A stretch of DNA of 41,424 nucleotides from Gnetum montanum (Eukaryota; Streptophyta; Gnetopsida; Gnetales; Gnetaceae): contig MNCI01030123.1 in NCBI GenBank assembly GCA_015680685.1, positions 1,437,090 through 1,478,513 of the forward strand, in the 5' to 3' direction. Under the pieces are notes generated by a model. That model made no database searches. It was not told where the DNA came from and saw only the letters and a list, made by a program, of their open reading frames with translations. Shown in pieces: positions 10,600 through 22,639 of the stretch; position 1 is the first letter of the stretch; each line of letters starts with the position of its first letter. Both the position numbers and the translations under genes were made by a program.

Positions 10600-11969
10600 A
10601 TAATCTTTTTCATTAAGTTGATATTTTTCCTTTGATTTCTATTTTTCTTCAAAAAAATTATATTTTTTGGTAGGCTCACGTGAAGATATAGATGTTGTCA
10701 TTATCTTTTTTGCACTTCTAAGCTTATATCTACGCATCTTGTTAGTATTGAAATCATCATTAGATAAGTTTCCTAATTCTGAACCCTCAAGTGTCTCATT
10801 GCTAGATGGCCTTTCTATATAATGTACTTCTGGATGTGTGATTTCTTTAAATTTCTCTTCAAATTCTATTAGGCTAAAATCAACTAAGTATTCTGTCAAT
10901 TTAGTATCTTTAAATTTAGCTTGAATGTCTACTTTTTTAGTGTGTCTAAATTTTCTATTTTTCTTAATTTTTATTCTTGACATATCCTTTTCTAATTTGA
11001 TAATTTTCTTTGACATTTTTTTCAAAAGTTTTTCTTTATTAGACTCTTTATTTTTATTTTTCATAGACTCACTAATTAAAGGTAGCATCTTGGGTTGACT
11101 TAAATTTTGGATAGGAATATTTCTTTTTGTGACTCTTTTATGAAAGGTTGTATGCCATCTAGAACTAAGTTTAATTGCCTTTCTATTTCTATAGCTTCAT
11201 TGTAGAAGTCAACTAGAGTATTAATATTTGGAGTCCTTCATAATCAAATTGAGATTCTAGGATCTATGACATTTAAGTAAGTATCTCTTACAACTTCATT
11301 ACTTGAATGGAATTAATTTTGGAAGAGGCCACATCCTCTTTGAAATTTTATGTTAAATTCTCTTACTGATTCTTTATTTTCTTATTTCATTTGAACTAGG
11401 CCACTATATACCTAATGTTGCTCTATTTGATTACCAACCTGGGCTATAAATAAGTCTTTCATATAATCCCAAATAGTGATACTATTATTTGAAAAGTTTA
11501 AATATCAAATTTGAGCCATCTCCAAGGTTACCTATGAACAATCCACATGTTTGATCCTAGTGTTAAATATTTTCATGAATAAGGGCTAGTTTAAACAGGT
11601 CTAAATAATTCTAAATAAGCTTTACTAAGGATATACAATTCTGGTAAATACTTATAAGATGATTTAAGAATATCATGAAAATCATTAGATATCAAAGATG
11701 TGGGTAAATGAAATGGGTTCACAAGAGATGGATTAGCCATTATTTGAAGAACCTAATTTTATACAAGAAGAACCTAATTTTAACTTGGCTTTTCTCTTGA
11801 ATGACAAACCATTAATCAAATTTGATATGTTATTTTAGAGTGCCTTTACTCCATTACTTGATTTTTTGATTATGGTCTCAGTTTCTTCCTCTAATGAAGC
11901 TTCAGTCTTAGATTTTGACAAGTTCATTGGACTCTTAAAATCTTCTTGCCTATCTGAGGAACTATTCAT
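10600..11969 (-). pseudogene. E1 gag
   Basis: The likely start is the ATG at 11,969, 87 bp after the primer binding site, beginning MNSSSDRQEDFKSPMNLSKS. A second frame piece reads MANPSLVNPFHLPTSLISND and ILKSSYKYLPELYIL. The middle (11,700-11,100) is broken by many TAG and TAA stops. The C-terminal 149 codons (10,639-11,088) are open and very Lys-rich, with KKMSKKIIKLEKDMSRIKIK and an acidic stretch after it. No zinc knuckle is left. The call rests on its place between primer binding site and protease and on composition. Confidence 0.6.
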
Positions 11970-12055
11970 GAGCTAAAGTAACTGATTTATTTTATTTATA
12001 TCCTACTTTTATCTAATATAATCTATTAAGAATGAATCTATTTTAATAACAAAGC

Positions 12056-12071
12056 CCTCCTTCTAGTGCCA
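12056..12071 (-). other. Primer binding site candidate of E1
   Basis: On the minus strand this reads TGGCACTAGAAGGAGG, starting with TGG as expected for pairing with a tRNA CCA end. It lies six bases inside an LTR-like terminus (TGTTATGG... from 12,078 on the plus strand). The same 16-mer with one change (TGGCGCTAGAAGGAGG) lies at the matching place beside the E3 LTR (32,378-32,393). The tRNA is not identified. Confidence 0.6.
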
Positions 12072-12148
12072 GTAAATTGTTATGGTAGAATTGGAGACAA
12101 TTCTATCATAGGGAATAACTTTTAGTTAAACTTGTTTTAGGTGGTTGT

Positions 12149-13613
12149 TGTAACACTTGAAAAATTTGGTTGCTGGAAAAACAAAAATTCTAGGTGGAAC
12201 AACCTAACCTTGGATCCCAAGGACCCTCAAAAAAGAGGATCTAAGGCACCTTGAATGGTCTTATTGATCACCCAATGACTTAGGGAGTGCAAATGAGGTA
12301 AACAATTTAAATGAAAATGTAGATCCATCTTAAAAGAAAGCACAAAAATTAAATGTGGAATGAACTTGCATAAAAAATGAACCAAAAACTTTATTGAAAT
12401 GATGAAAATATTCCAAAGTATAAAGTTCAAAGTGTATAAGTTGTGTGCTAAATTACACAAAGGAGTTGCATGGATGAAGCTTAAAGCCTAAAGCTGATAG
12501 GTTGTGTGTTGTAGTTAGCTTTACAATATTGGTACTTTCCATCTTTAGGTGTCAAAACTCCTTGCTAGTTTGCAACTTAGATCTTTAGTGTTGGTCACTT
12601 GGGGGGTAAGGTTTCTTTCTGCAACATTGGTTACAAAAGGGGTAAGGTTTGTGGAAGACTTTTGTTGCAAAAGGAGGTACTACACTGATAGTCTTTATGC
12701 TCAAGTAGTTGTAGGTTTTTTCAAAAATCTTGTCAAGCTTTCAAAGGTTGTAAAATGCTCAAAATTGCCAAAGGTTCTAGTGCTCAAGGATTTCCAAAAG
12801 CTTTTTTAATTTGAGAATTCAAAAGTGAAAGAAGCTCTAGGTTTTTGAGATGGGATTTTATAGGTTACATGGTTGTTGATTTTTGGTTGCAAATTTTTGT
12901 AATGATTACTAATAGATTGGAATCACATGCAAGTGTGGTAGCCATTTACCCCCAACATAGTTTCTATTTATGGTAAGTTTTAACACCCAAAAGGCCTCCA
13001 AAACCAAGTTGGATACCATAAATAGTAAATGGACTTTTCCAACCATGTTGGCTTCACCCATCTATGTTGGCCTTGTGGTAGTAATGTTGGAGTTGTGTGA
13101 TCTACATTGGAACTATTTGAAGAATGAAATCCGTATCCACTCCAACGTTGGCTTTATGAGAAAATGGAAATTCCCACAACTCCAATGCTAGCCTTGAGAC
13201 ATCCACCCATGTTGGGGGTAAGTGGCTTCAACGTAGTTGAGGCTATACCTTAACAAAAACCCATGAAAATTCCAAATTTGGTAGTTCCTAAGGGATTTTC
13301 AGCTTTCCAAGCCCAAATATAGACATGAGGTGACTTTTTCAACGTGGGAAGTGAGGCTACAACAAGTTATGAGGCATTTTTCAACCCTAAAAATTTAAGT
13401 ATGTGAGATTGTATCTCATGGATTACAAATCCCACAATTTTATAATGAAAATATAACCTCAATTGTAGGGGTGAAGGTTACAAGGCCAAACATATTGGAA
13501 CATGTATTTTCTTGTGGTATTTAAGTTGTTGGTCTCTGGTACCACCAAGGCATAGATACCTTCAAAAAGCCTCAATTATTAAAATGAGATAATGTGATTA
13601 AGTGTGTTTAACA
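12149..13613 (-). mobile_element. Nested solo LTR S2
   Basis: It begins TGTAACACTTG and its first 130 bp resemble the ends at 16,074, 24,889 and 32,399, including the motif AGGCACCTTGAATGGTCTTA at 12,244. The internal segment CATTTTTCAACCCTAAAAATT near 13,375 matches the LTR at 16,074. The likely upper end is TGTTTAACA at 13,613. No flanking target duplication is clear; GTTGT at 12,144-12,148 and 13,680-13,684 is possible only if the end is further up. The interior has several short TGTTGG-bearing repeats (about 13,040-13,220) and no coding frame. Confidence 0.5.
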
Positions 13614-14251
13614 ATGGTAGAGCCTTCCTAGCAATAATTTATTAAGATGTTTAAGGAAATAGGATACGTTGAAAGTTTGGTTGTCTTAATCATAACCATT
13701 GTCACCTCTTCTAACTATCTCTTAGCTAAACTAATGAAACTGAATAGCATTCCCATGAGCGTAGTCTTAAGTATTACAAGTCATACATATAAATAAATGA
13801 AAGGTTTTATAGAAATATTGGTCTTCTATTCTAAACTATCTACTAGCTAAGTTCATGAAGTGAACTCACAAAAGCTTTGCTAATAGAGGAGGAAAATAAG
13901 GAAAATAATTATTCATAAAGTTCAAAATTATGTGAAGAAAATGTTACTTTTATGCTAAATTAATTAAGAGCTAACACTTGTAAAAGCTACCCCATTCAAT
14001 TCAAATAGTAAAAACAAGCTAGACCTTAGCTAATCAGAGAAAATAGCCTATTCCAAAACTAACAATCATTCATGTGTATCCATCCAATATTAAGCTAGTC
14101 ATAATAGAAAAAACTATTCAAATAGAAATGTTAACTAAGAGACAAAATCTAAAAGAGATCATGCAACTTGTTTAAAATGCCATTAGAAATAGTCTTTACA
14201 ATCTTTTTCTTTCGTTTCTCCCAAAAGTTCCCCCTTAAAAATCTTGCCCTA

Positions 14252-14263
14252 GGCTTTATATAG
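14252..14263 (-). promoter_or_regulatory. TATA box of E1 LTR
   Basis: The minus strand reads CTATATAAAGCC, followed by a short GC-richer leader starting near 14,245. Its place between the LTR-borne ORF and the primer binding site fits the U3/R border of E1. No other core-promoter element can be judged. Confidence 0.5.
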
Positions 14264-14419
14264 TAACTCAAGAAGTTACAATAGTTATAAGATTTATGGC
14301 TACAACTTCGTCATACTTTCTTTATAAAACTACAATTCATTATTTAACTACTCAACTTCTTGAAATCCTCTTCATTCTTTGAATTTGAATTCCTTCTATT
14401 GCGAGCTGTTGGGATAATT

Positions 14420-17400
14420 TTTCATGATTAATAAGAACCTTAATAGTCTAATTAATTGTATCTAGTTGAAAGCTATTAATCTTCTTTTTGACTTCCTTAG
14501 TGTTACTCTCCCCTAAGCCTCATTCTATTATTGAATTATTTATTTCAATTAAAGCTACCTTTGAATCTGAACAAGCCTATTTGAATTCTAGCTTCTTTGT
14601 GATTTCCTTCCTTTCTTATTTCATTCATTTCTTACTATATTCTATCTTAATCATTGCCTCCTTAAATCTCAGTAGGATAAGATGAGAGTCATATAGAACT
14701 TTTCCCTTCATGCCTTGTTCTAACTTTGAGCTTATGATATCTAGCCTTTTCTCCAGCTGCTTGTTGATATATTTCTTATTTTTGAGTAGTGATTCCTTGA
14801 TGGTTAGTGTTCCTTTGAGCTACTTGTTTTTTCATTTTATCCCCTTCCCCTTGTAAATTTAACACTTCCTATTCATCTTTCTAGAGGAATTCCTTGAGCT
14901 TGGCAATCTAGTTGTTGGCTATTTTTCTCATGTTCTTAATTAATGTAGCTAGGATTAGACAAATCTTGATGAAACATTACAAGCTTCTACTTCCACTTAT
15001 GTGGATCATCTTCCTTATATTGGAAGATCACACTACCTTCTATCTTAGGTATAGTGGGAATCTTTTGACTCAATATGATGCAAGCTTCCTTGATCTTAAT
15101 ATTAAAAGCTCTAGCTACTTCCTTCATCAAACACCCATATGGGAAAGTGAGGGTTGATGATGAGCCTTCTACTTCCTTTTGCTAATTCTGTAGCTCAAGT
15201 AGCTTCTAGTGTTATTGTTCCTTTGGCCTATATTGCTCTTCTTGCTGCTATTGAAGCTTTATTAGATTTTTCTATTCCAATTGTTGTTAGTGATTTTTCT
15301 TTGTCCTTTCTTGATCAATTCTAGTATTCTTGTAGCCCTTATCCTACCATATTATAGTCCATCAAGGATAAACCTCTCATTAGACATGACATTCTTTAGC
15401 TCTAGCAACTTCCAAGAGAAATCATTTTCTTTCATTATTGCTAAACACTTCTCTAAAAACTCTCTAGCTAAAGGATGATCTTTATCTTCCATCCATATAC
15501 ACACTTTAACCACTAGGGTATCACAAGCTAAATCCAAAAAATCCATTAACAAACTCTTTTTAAGTTGCACTAGAGCCTCTCCTTTGTCCTGGTTAACTTC
15601 CTTATCAATAGCTCTAAGATAAACTACATTAGTATTATCAGGCTAATAAACCTTACTAGTTTTTGTATTGGAGTATATCCATCTCTAAGTTAAAGAAAAA
15701 ATACACTTCTCTTTGTATCTCCTAGTCATGACCATTAAATGGCTTGAATTGATGAATTTCCAAAAGCCAAACTTGAGGGAAAAAACTTCTTTATGCTTAT
15801 AATCATGTCTAAGAGGGATTTCCCACATCTGTCTACTAACTTCTAGTGTAGTCAAATAGGGAGCTACACATCTTGTTAGCTTGAAAGCCTTGCGATCAAA
15901 CCTTGCTATTAGAATATGGGTGTAACAAGCATTAAAAAAATAGCTCTATGGTACTTTTTCTTGATATCATTTATAACCTACAAGTTGACCCTTAGTAGAA
16001 AAACTCCTAAAATCAGCTTAATCGAATGAGGTTAAATGTAATTCATCAGAAGTTCAAAAGCCTATGTAATAAATGTAGCACCTAAAAATTTTGATGCTAG
16101 AGCCCCAAAAACTTTAGCACAGAAAAATTTTAGCCTCAAATTCATAGGCCTCACAAAAAAGGATCCAAAGCACCCTAGACAGTCTTGTTGATCACCTAGG
16201 GGATGTGTTAATAAAAATGAAAAATGTATGCAATAATTGTTTAAGTGCTAGGTTTGATGAGCAAAAAAAGATAAATGAATGATGAATGTAGCAAAATAAA
16301 TAAACTACAACTTTTCATTAATGCATTGCAAAACTAAGATTCAAAAAATATAGATTGTGGGTTATAAAACTTGAGAACATGAAAATGTCTTTCATGCCTG
16401 ATGTAAATAGTAGGATGTATTCTACCACAAAATATACACTTGTTCCTCTCCAATCAATCTTCTCTGGATTTTTGTTTGCTACAAGTTTACTCTACACTAG
16501 ATGATCAACACTACAGGAGAAAATGGTTTCCAAATAATGGGTATCTACACTACTCTAAAAGTTTCAAGTTTGGCTCAAATCCAAATTTGTCAAAATTCTT
16601 TTCAATGAAGCAAATTCGTATTTAAAAAGGTTATTGGATCTTGATTTGTAGCTGATAAATTTCTCCATGATTACTAACAAGTTTTTGGAAATTTTTGGTG
16701 TGTTTTGGATACTTTCCTATAGTGTATGAGTAGTTTCAACTAATTTCCTACCCCATACACTACTTTGACATGCTACCCAGTGTGTGGAATTGGGATGCCT
16801 AATGTGTGGGCTTAAAGCCCAAATTCCACACATTGTCTCTATAGGTTGCCCAATATGTGGAGCTATAATGCTTGGTGTATGATATGTAAATACCCAATTT
16901 TATAGCTTATGAAGCATTTTTCAACTCCTACAAGTTGGAATACATTGAGTTTGCAACATGTGGATCATTTTTTTTTGCTTCCACAAGCAAGGATACTAGA
17001 CATTCATAATCTATGAAGCATTATTTAGCCTCTACAAGCTGGAATTCATGAGATCTATAATGTGTTACATTAAAAACTACCTTAAATCCTAGTAATATAA
17101 TAGGATAATGCAATTTTTTTTGTAAAAAATAAGGTAATCATATTTGTCTTTATTTTTCCCACCAAATTACAAAGAATGTTAGCTATGGGCTATAACACGA
17201 ATTTTCTTTGGGGTGTTTAATTGAAGAAGCTCCTCTAATAGATAAATAGAAAGAAGTCATAGTAGGGGTCCTTTGGTAACCTGCAAAAATTTGAGTTTTC
17301 CTCTTAGGCTTAGGAACTTCACTTAGTAAACAATCTAATAGAAATGGACTAAGGCTTAACTGAGTCCCTGGCTCATGAATCTTGGACAAGCTTCTCTGTA

Positions 17401-18078
17401 GAGCATCATTCATACACTAAATAGGAAAGAAATGCTTATTGTTCTCTAAAGCTAATTATGCCCAAACATGGTGGTAAGATACAATATTAATCTTGCAACT
17501 AGAGAAGAAATTTAAAGTAGAAATAAAAAACCTATGGGGAAACTTGAGCTTTGAAGCTTTGGGAATAGTGTTGATACTCCTCCTAGACTTGGGATAATTC
17601 CAAAACCTCAATACCTCTTTATTATATTGATAGAATTTAATCTTTGTAATATTTGGATCCACTAACCCATAGAGCTCATATGCTTTCTTTATGCTAATGT
17701 TGATGAAGTGCTTGGTATTATTCCTAAACTATAGCTTGTCCTTCTCATAGATTTTTTTTGCTACTAAATGGTTTAAGATATCTCTAATTAGATTTACCTT
17801 GGGCCTAAAACCAAGCTTATGAAGCCTTATTTTTCATAGATTTCATACCATTTCATCATCAATTCTATAGATCCCTAGACTAAGTTTTCTAGAAGGTCAT
17901 AATATTCATCAAAATCAAAGAGGTCTATGTTCTCCTATTTTAGCTCTGGTTACATTGTATCAATCCATTGGTGCAGTTAATAAGTATTTAAATTGTATTG
18001 TTGTAGGTATTTGAAAAAAGAGAAGGTATCAACATCTTGGAATTTCTAAGAAGCTTCTTCCTTTTCTTTACATGACAT
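14420..18078 (-). pseudogene. LTR-borne ORF (copy 2), split by LTR S1
   Basis: This is the counterpart of 120-2,618. From the ATG at 18,078 one frame runs, with many TAG/TAA stops, through KFQDVDTFSFFKYLQQYNLN, ENIDLFDFDEYYDLLENLV, and KHFINISIKKAYELYGLVDP near 17,660. A 76-codon open piece at 17,183-17,413 precedes the inserted LTR. The frame resumes at 16,073 and includes LACDTLVVKVCIWMEDKDHP (15,352-15,570). It ends in a coiled coil with at least one frameshift near 14,810. The family is unknown to me. Both copies keep the domain order, arguing for former coding function. No promoter of its own is visible, so the genomic transcript reading into the 3' LTR is one way it could be expressed. 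Confidence 0.5.
16074..17197 (-). mobile_element. Nested solo LTR S1
   Basis: It is absent from the matching place in the other E1 LTR (near 1,705). It starts TGTAGCACC, and the end is TATAACA at 17,197 or GGTGTTTA near 17,219, which would mirror the start. It shares the motif AGCACCCTAGACAGTCTTGT (16,168) with the other LTRs here. A strong stem lies at 16,782-16,831: GTGTGGAATTGGG pairs with CCCAAATTCCACAC, with an inner GGGCTT/AAGCCC hairpin. No target duplication is legible. Confidence 0.55.
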
Positions 18079-18704
18079 CCTGACATTTCTCTATGTCTCA
18101 AAGTTTCTCTAATTTCCTTAATGATAGCTCTATCTTTTCGTTTTCTCTGTTTTAGCTCCCAACTCTCTTTTAGTATTTAGCTCTATTTTTCAATAGCTTT
18201 GTGTTTAAAATTTATCTAAATTTTACTTTTTAATATTCAAAGCTTTGCTCCTAAATTTTCTTCCTTTAGAAAATTTGTTCCATTTCATTTTCAATACTTG
18301 TCATAGGCTTCGATTTGGATGAGTTACTTTATTTAAGGCTTAAAAGTTTAGATTTGAAATCTCACCCATTGTAACCTTTCTTTATTGATAACGATAACTT
18401 GTAGAGCCTTTTCCATGCCTATCTATAGTGTTGATTTTAAGCTCTATGAAGCCACTCTACAAAAGGATCTAACATGGTGAAGTGAGTTCAATCTTCTTCA
18501 GTAAAATTATTCTATGTCGCATCATGTCTTTCATTGAGCTAAATTAAAAATAAAATGATCACATGTGTAATTCCTTGAGGACCTAGAGTGAGATATAATA
18601 TTTCTTGTAAAAACATTTTATAGATTACTCATAAACATGTTTTCATGCCCTAAAAAATTGCTCTTCAAAGAAGTTGATGTGGAAGTTGCTAACATGGTAG
18701 AACG

Positions 18705-19400
18705 AAAGAAAAACTTGTTTGTAGGGATGAATTTGATTCTACAATCAACATTCCCTCTTTAAAGCTGATGTGGCTTGTAGAACTCATTTGGTTTTTCCTT
18801 GTAAAGACAAATTTTGGCTTTACAAACTAGTATCATATAGAGGATGACATAGCAAAATTTCTTCAAGATTCATTAAGAGAGCTAAATTTTTTTCTTCATA
18901 AAATGGCTCTACAAGCTGATGTAGTAGTGATGGATGAACATTTTCTTAAAAGCTCTTTAAGTACCTTTAGCTATTCATAAAATTTCTTTGTAGATATACT
19001 ATTTAGCCTTGTATACTAATTTTTTGTGGTTGTTGATGCAAAAAGATCATGTCTAATCACTTTAGGGGCTAACGTGGTAGGGCTTATTTTGTACTTGTAT
19101 TGTAGAGTTGAATTTTGACTCTACAAGCATCTCTTTTTTTCATTAACACTAGCGTGGAAGAATCAAGAATTGTGTATCTTGTAGAGTCATTTAGTAGAAT
19201 CATTCATTCACTCTACAAGTGGTAGATAAATCTGACATGGTAGAGTGATTTTCTAGAACTATTTTATAGAACCATATTCTAGCTCTATAAAAGGCTTAAC
19301 TTCAAACTTCCTCCTTGGTTACATAGAATCATTTTCAAATTTTCTTGTATAGCTAATTTTTCACTCTACAAATGTTCTCTAGTCAAATTCTAAGTATCAT
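18705..19400. repeat. Palindromic-core tandem array (copy 2)
   Basis: These are the same ~78-bp units as at 3,965-5,265, about nine of them, cut by the deletion at 19,452. At 19,100-19,126 the core has perfect 9-bp arms TTGTAGAGT/ACTCTACAA around 9 nt. At 18,799-18,825 both arms have changed together: TTGTAAAG pairs with CTTTACAA instead of TTGTAGAG with CTCTACAA. Confidence 0.65.
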
Positions 19401-19793
19401 ATGGATTTTATAAATAAGAAAAACTTTCATCTCTTCTCATGCCTAGATTGCTAAGCCTAAAACCCCCATACTTCAAAGGATAATTGAGAAAAAAATGAGT
19501 CTAAAACTTTGAGCATTTTTGCATACACTTACCTTTAAAACGTCCCTTTAGTTTAGGGCTTAATTCTATAATTAAGTTATTATTCATCATAAATTTCTAG
19601 AAATCTTATGAAAATACTTCTTTCTCTAATGCTCTACCTTTCATTCAACTTGATTGATCTTTTGGATATGTCAAGATTTACTTTAATGCCACAAAATTCA
19701 CATAGAAATTACTATTCAATGAAAGTGTCTAATTGTTGCAACAACAATTTCCAAACATAATGTAGCAACTACCCTAGAAGAAATAACATTTTC

Positions 19794-20200
19794 TTAGGCT
19801 TCTCCATCAAACAAAACATGAATCCATTCCCAACTAAGAAAACATTTAACCCCAATACAAAACAAAAATTTCCTATTATGATGATATCCTCTATTTATAT
19901 TCCCCATGCATGCACAAGAATTTAATTTAGAAACATCCTTAATTTTTGGAGAATTAGGATTACCTCTATGAAGATTATGATTTGATGTCTCTTCCTCCTT
20001 CATGATTTGCACATCTTTGTCCTTGGTTGTCTTGTGAAGTGGACATTCTTGTTGCTTATCTTTCCATTCTTCACACTTGAAGCACTAAATTTTTAATGAG
20101 TTGTTGTCTTAACCTTTTCCTCCCTTGCCTTGGTCCTTCTTAGCTTTGCCCTTCTCATCACCTCCTTCAATCTTCTTATCTTGTCTATCCTCCTTATCGA
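19794..20200 (-). pseudogene. Gag nucleocapsid fragment
   Basis: A minus frame reads KKIEGGDEKGKAKKDQGKGG, then CFKCEEWKDKQQECPL, then HKTTKDKDVQIMKEEE. CFKCEEWKDKQQEC is a CX2CX9C remnant of a CCHC zinc knuckle with the His replaced. The basic stretch before it is typical of nucleocapsid tails. An open 72-codon piece follows (19,794-20,012). It ends 37 bp above the E1 LTR and is probably part of an older element that E1 landed in. Above 20,200 it gives way to E2 gag on the other strand. Confidence 0.5.
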
Positions 20201-22620
20201 GGAACAATAGGAAGAGGAGGATGAGTTTAAGGTGGAATCTAAGCCTGAAAAAATCCTAGAAGTATTGTTCCAATAAACATCCCCCAAGGTCACAACACCT
20301 TTCCCTAATGCCTTTATTTTCTCCATGGACATGGTACTACCATCTTCCACTCCCTCCTACCCTACCATGGCTAACCACATGCCAGTCATAGCCACTCATC
20401 AAATTCAATTAATGCCATAACCAACTATCTATAATCCATTGATGTCATTTGCCACATAGCCCCAATCTATGTAGTCATCAGTGCTGGTTTTCACTACCAA
20501 AAATCCACTAATTTTTCATGTGGAATCCACCATGGGACCCTCAGTAACCCAGGGATCACACAACCCCTCTATCGCATTTTTGCCTTAGGTACTACCATAA
20601 ACATCCTTTTCCTTATTTGGCCTAGAAGCTACGACCATGACACAACCACTCCCTTTTGTCTTGTAACCAATAGTAAGGCCAAAAGCCTCACAATAGATGC
20701 CATAGCCATATGTACAAGTCTCACAGCCAACAAGGCCACCATAGGGCTTGGATCAAGCCTTCCAAATGATCCACAACCTGACAGAGAAGTTAAAGAGACT
20801 TAAAGCCTCTACTTCCCAAAGTGATAAGATTATGCATTTTTACCAAGATGATCCCATCAGTCCTACAATTCCAACATTGATACTTCCTCCTAGTGTCCCT
20901 ATCCACCAATTTAGCAAATACAATGGAGAAGGTGATCCTAATACTCACCTTATAATCTTTAGATCTCAGTGCTTGCTATTGTAGCCATGGCCTCATACTA
21001 TCATCAAGATTTTTCCTATGTCCTTAACTTGGAAAGTGCTTTATTGGTACTACACACTACCTAGAGGATCCATATCCTTTCTTGAGGACTTGATAGCCCA
21101 GTTTGTTAACCACTTCAAGTATAACTTAAAGCCCAAAACCATGCTTGACCAACTCATGAAGGTTAAGTAGGGATCCCTTGAGCATGTATAGAAGTTCATA
21201 TAATGGTGAAATGGACTACTGAATGAAATACTAGAGCCCATAGCAAAAGCCCACCTTTTGGATATATTTAAAGGGGTGGTTAATGACTTTATCTAGTCCA
21301 AACTCTACTACCTTAATCCATGGTTCCTCAGCTAAGCATTTTCCTAGAATAAGAACATAAAACATGTTGTAGAGGCTAGTCATGACCCTACCTATGTAGC
21401 ATACAAAAACCAACATACACATAAGGACAAGCAAAAGAGTAAGCATAACAATGTGGATATAGCAACAGTGACCAAAGAGATAAAGGACACTAACCAAGGG
21501 CCAAGAAACAACCCACCCAAGGCCTTCCCTAACAACCATGATAGCATATCATCAACCTCTGAGGCCACTGCATCAACTGCAACTAGACCTAATTTTGAGT
21601 GAAAGGATTGTAGAAAGTATACTACTTTACCTTTGAAATCATCCAAGTTGCTAGATCAACTTTTGAAGAGTGGGCACACACAATTCAAGCAAATGATCAA
21701 AGTCGCTCAAAAGAAGCACAAGCATCTATGCAAAATAGCCAAGGATCCCACTAAAGTAACAAAGGTTGACCCTCAACTACCTAGGTACTTCAAACTAGAC
21801 CACTTTTTCCACTATCACCAACTATCTAGTCATGACACAAACTTCTATCTCACATTGAAGGATTACTTGCAAAAAATGATAAATAGGGAAGAGCTAGTGT
21901 TAGATGATTCCAACCTAGTCCGACCACACAATTAGTTGATGCAAGTGTAAAAGGACCTATTGAATGCTAATAATAGCTCTTATGTTATTTTAGCATTCAA
22001 CATTGATGAAAATTAGAGACCAGCAAGGGAACCATTCATGATCTGGGTAGCCCCTCATGATGAAAGGGCCTCTTCAACTTCCACTAGCTCAAGATCCCCT
22101 TTTTTTGTGAGAGTACCATAGTGGACACCTCTAAGGGAACCTCTTGTCATCAAGGGATCCTTACCTAATACAACCCCACCAACCATATTCCAACCAACTA
22201 ACATAACTGCACAACAACCTCTTATGGTGGTTAATGTTACTACCTTTTCTTCACAACCAATGATTGACAACCAAAAGAGCTCAAACAAGAAAAGGAAGAA
22301 GCATAAGCAAAAGTCCAACAACAAGGGTGATAAGTAGATAGAGGCACAGAAGGAAGTGGGTTAACTGAAGCCCACTCCCATCTCATCAATACCCATGACC
22401 TCCTCTACCTAGCATGCTTCAACTAATAAGCCATAGAAGGATCCTAAAACTCACAACTAGAACAAAGAGAAGAAGCCCCATCAACAACCACCTAAGGCAA
22501 AAGTTTTCATTTTGGGGTGCATAAGGGAAGTGGACCACAACTAGGGTGATAAGCCCATGGCCAATAATAAAAACGTCCTTAGTTTGATGGATTAGGTCAG
22601 ATAATCCCTTAGGTAAAAGA
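20200..22620 (+). pseudogene. E2 gag
   Basis: This is a Tat-like gypsy gag on the plus strand, closely parallel to E3 gag (32,083-29,330). A Pro/Ser-rich N-terminal part is followed by LDQAFQMIHNLTEKLKRLKA, HFYQDDPISPTIPTLILPPS and YNGEGDPNTHLIIFRSQCLL. The capsid core carries many TAG stops at Gln positions (for example 20,982-20,984 and 21,168-21,170). Then follow DPTYVAYKNQHTHK and the nucleocapsid-like stretch FFHYHQLSSHDTNFYLTLKD. In E3 that stretch is CDYHQLCGHNIDYC (Cx2Hx4Hx4C), so E2 has lost every zinc ligand but the His residues. No primer binding site or LTR is visible upstream; the start of the element is missing. Confidence 0.8.
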
Positions 22621-22639
22621 ATTAAGCTTATATGACCTA

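Larger units (their letters stand above)
12078..19757 (-). mobile_element. Element E1: probable 5' LTR with nested insertions
   Basis: The lower end is TG at 12,078 next to the primer binding site. The upper end is CCAAACA at 19,757, where homology to the other copy stops. On the minus strand the order is palindromic array (19,400-18,700), LTR-borne ORF (18,078-14,420), TATA box (14,252-14,263), R/U5 and primer binding site. Two other LTRs are nested inside (12,149-13,613 and 16,074-17,197). A deletion at 19,452 removed what is 4,700-5,878 in the other copy. Without insertions it is about 5 kb, long for a plant LTR but within what is known for Tat/Ogre-type elements. The U5 part cannot be compared with the other copy because that lies outside the window. 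Confidence 0.55.

Noticed and set aside
13680-13684. GTTGT as target duplication of the LTR at 12,149
   Set aside because: The sequence just below it does not end in CA and does not align with the matching end of the other solo LTR; chance pentamers are common.
20093-20350. 85-codon minus-strand ORF starting MEDGSTMSMEKIKALGKG
   Set aside because: Its upper half is antisense to E2 gag and its lower half is out of frame with the nucleocapsid fragment that carries the zinc-knuckle remnant.
21050-21646. Three minus-strand ORFs of 63-102 codons
   Set aside because: They are antisense shadows of the E2 gag capsid region, whose plus frame aligns with E3 gag.
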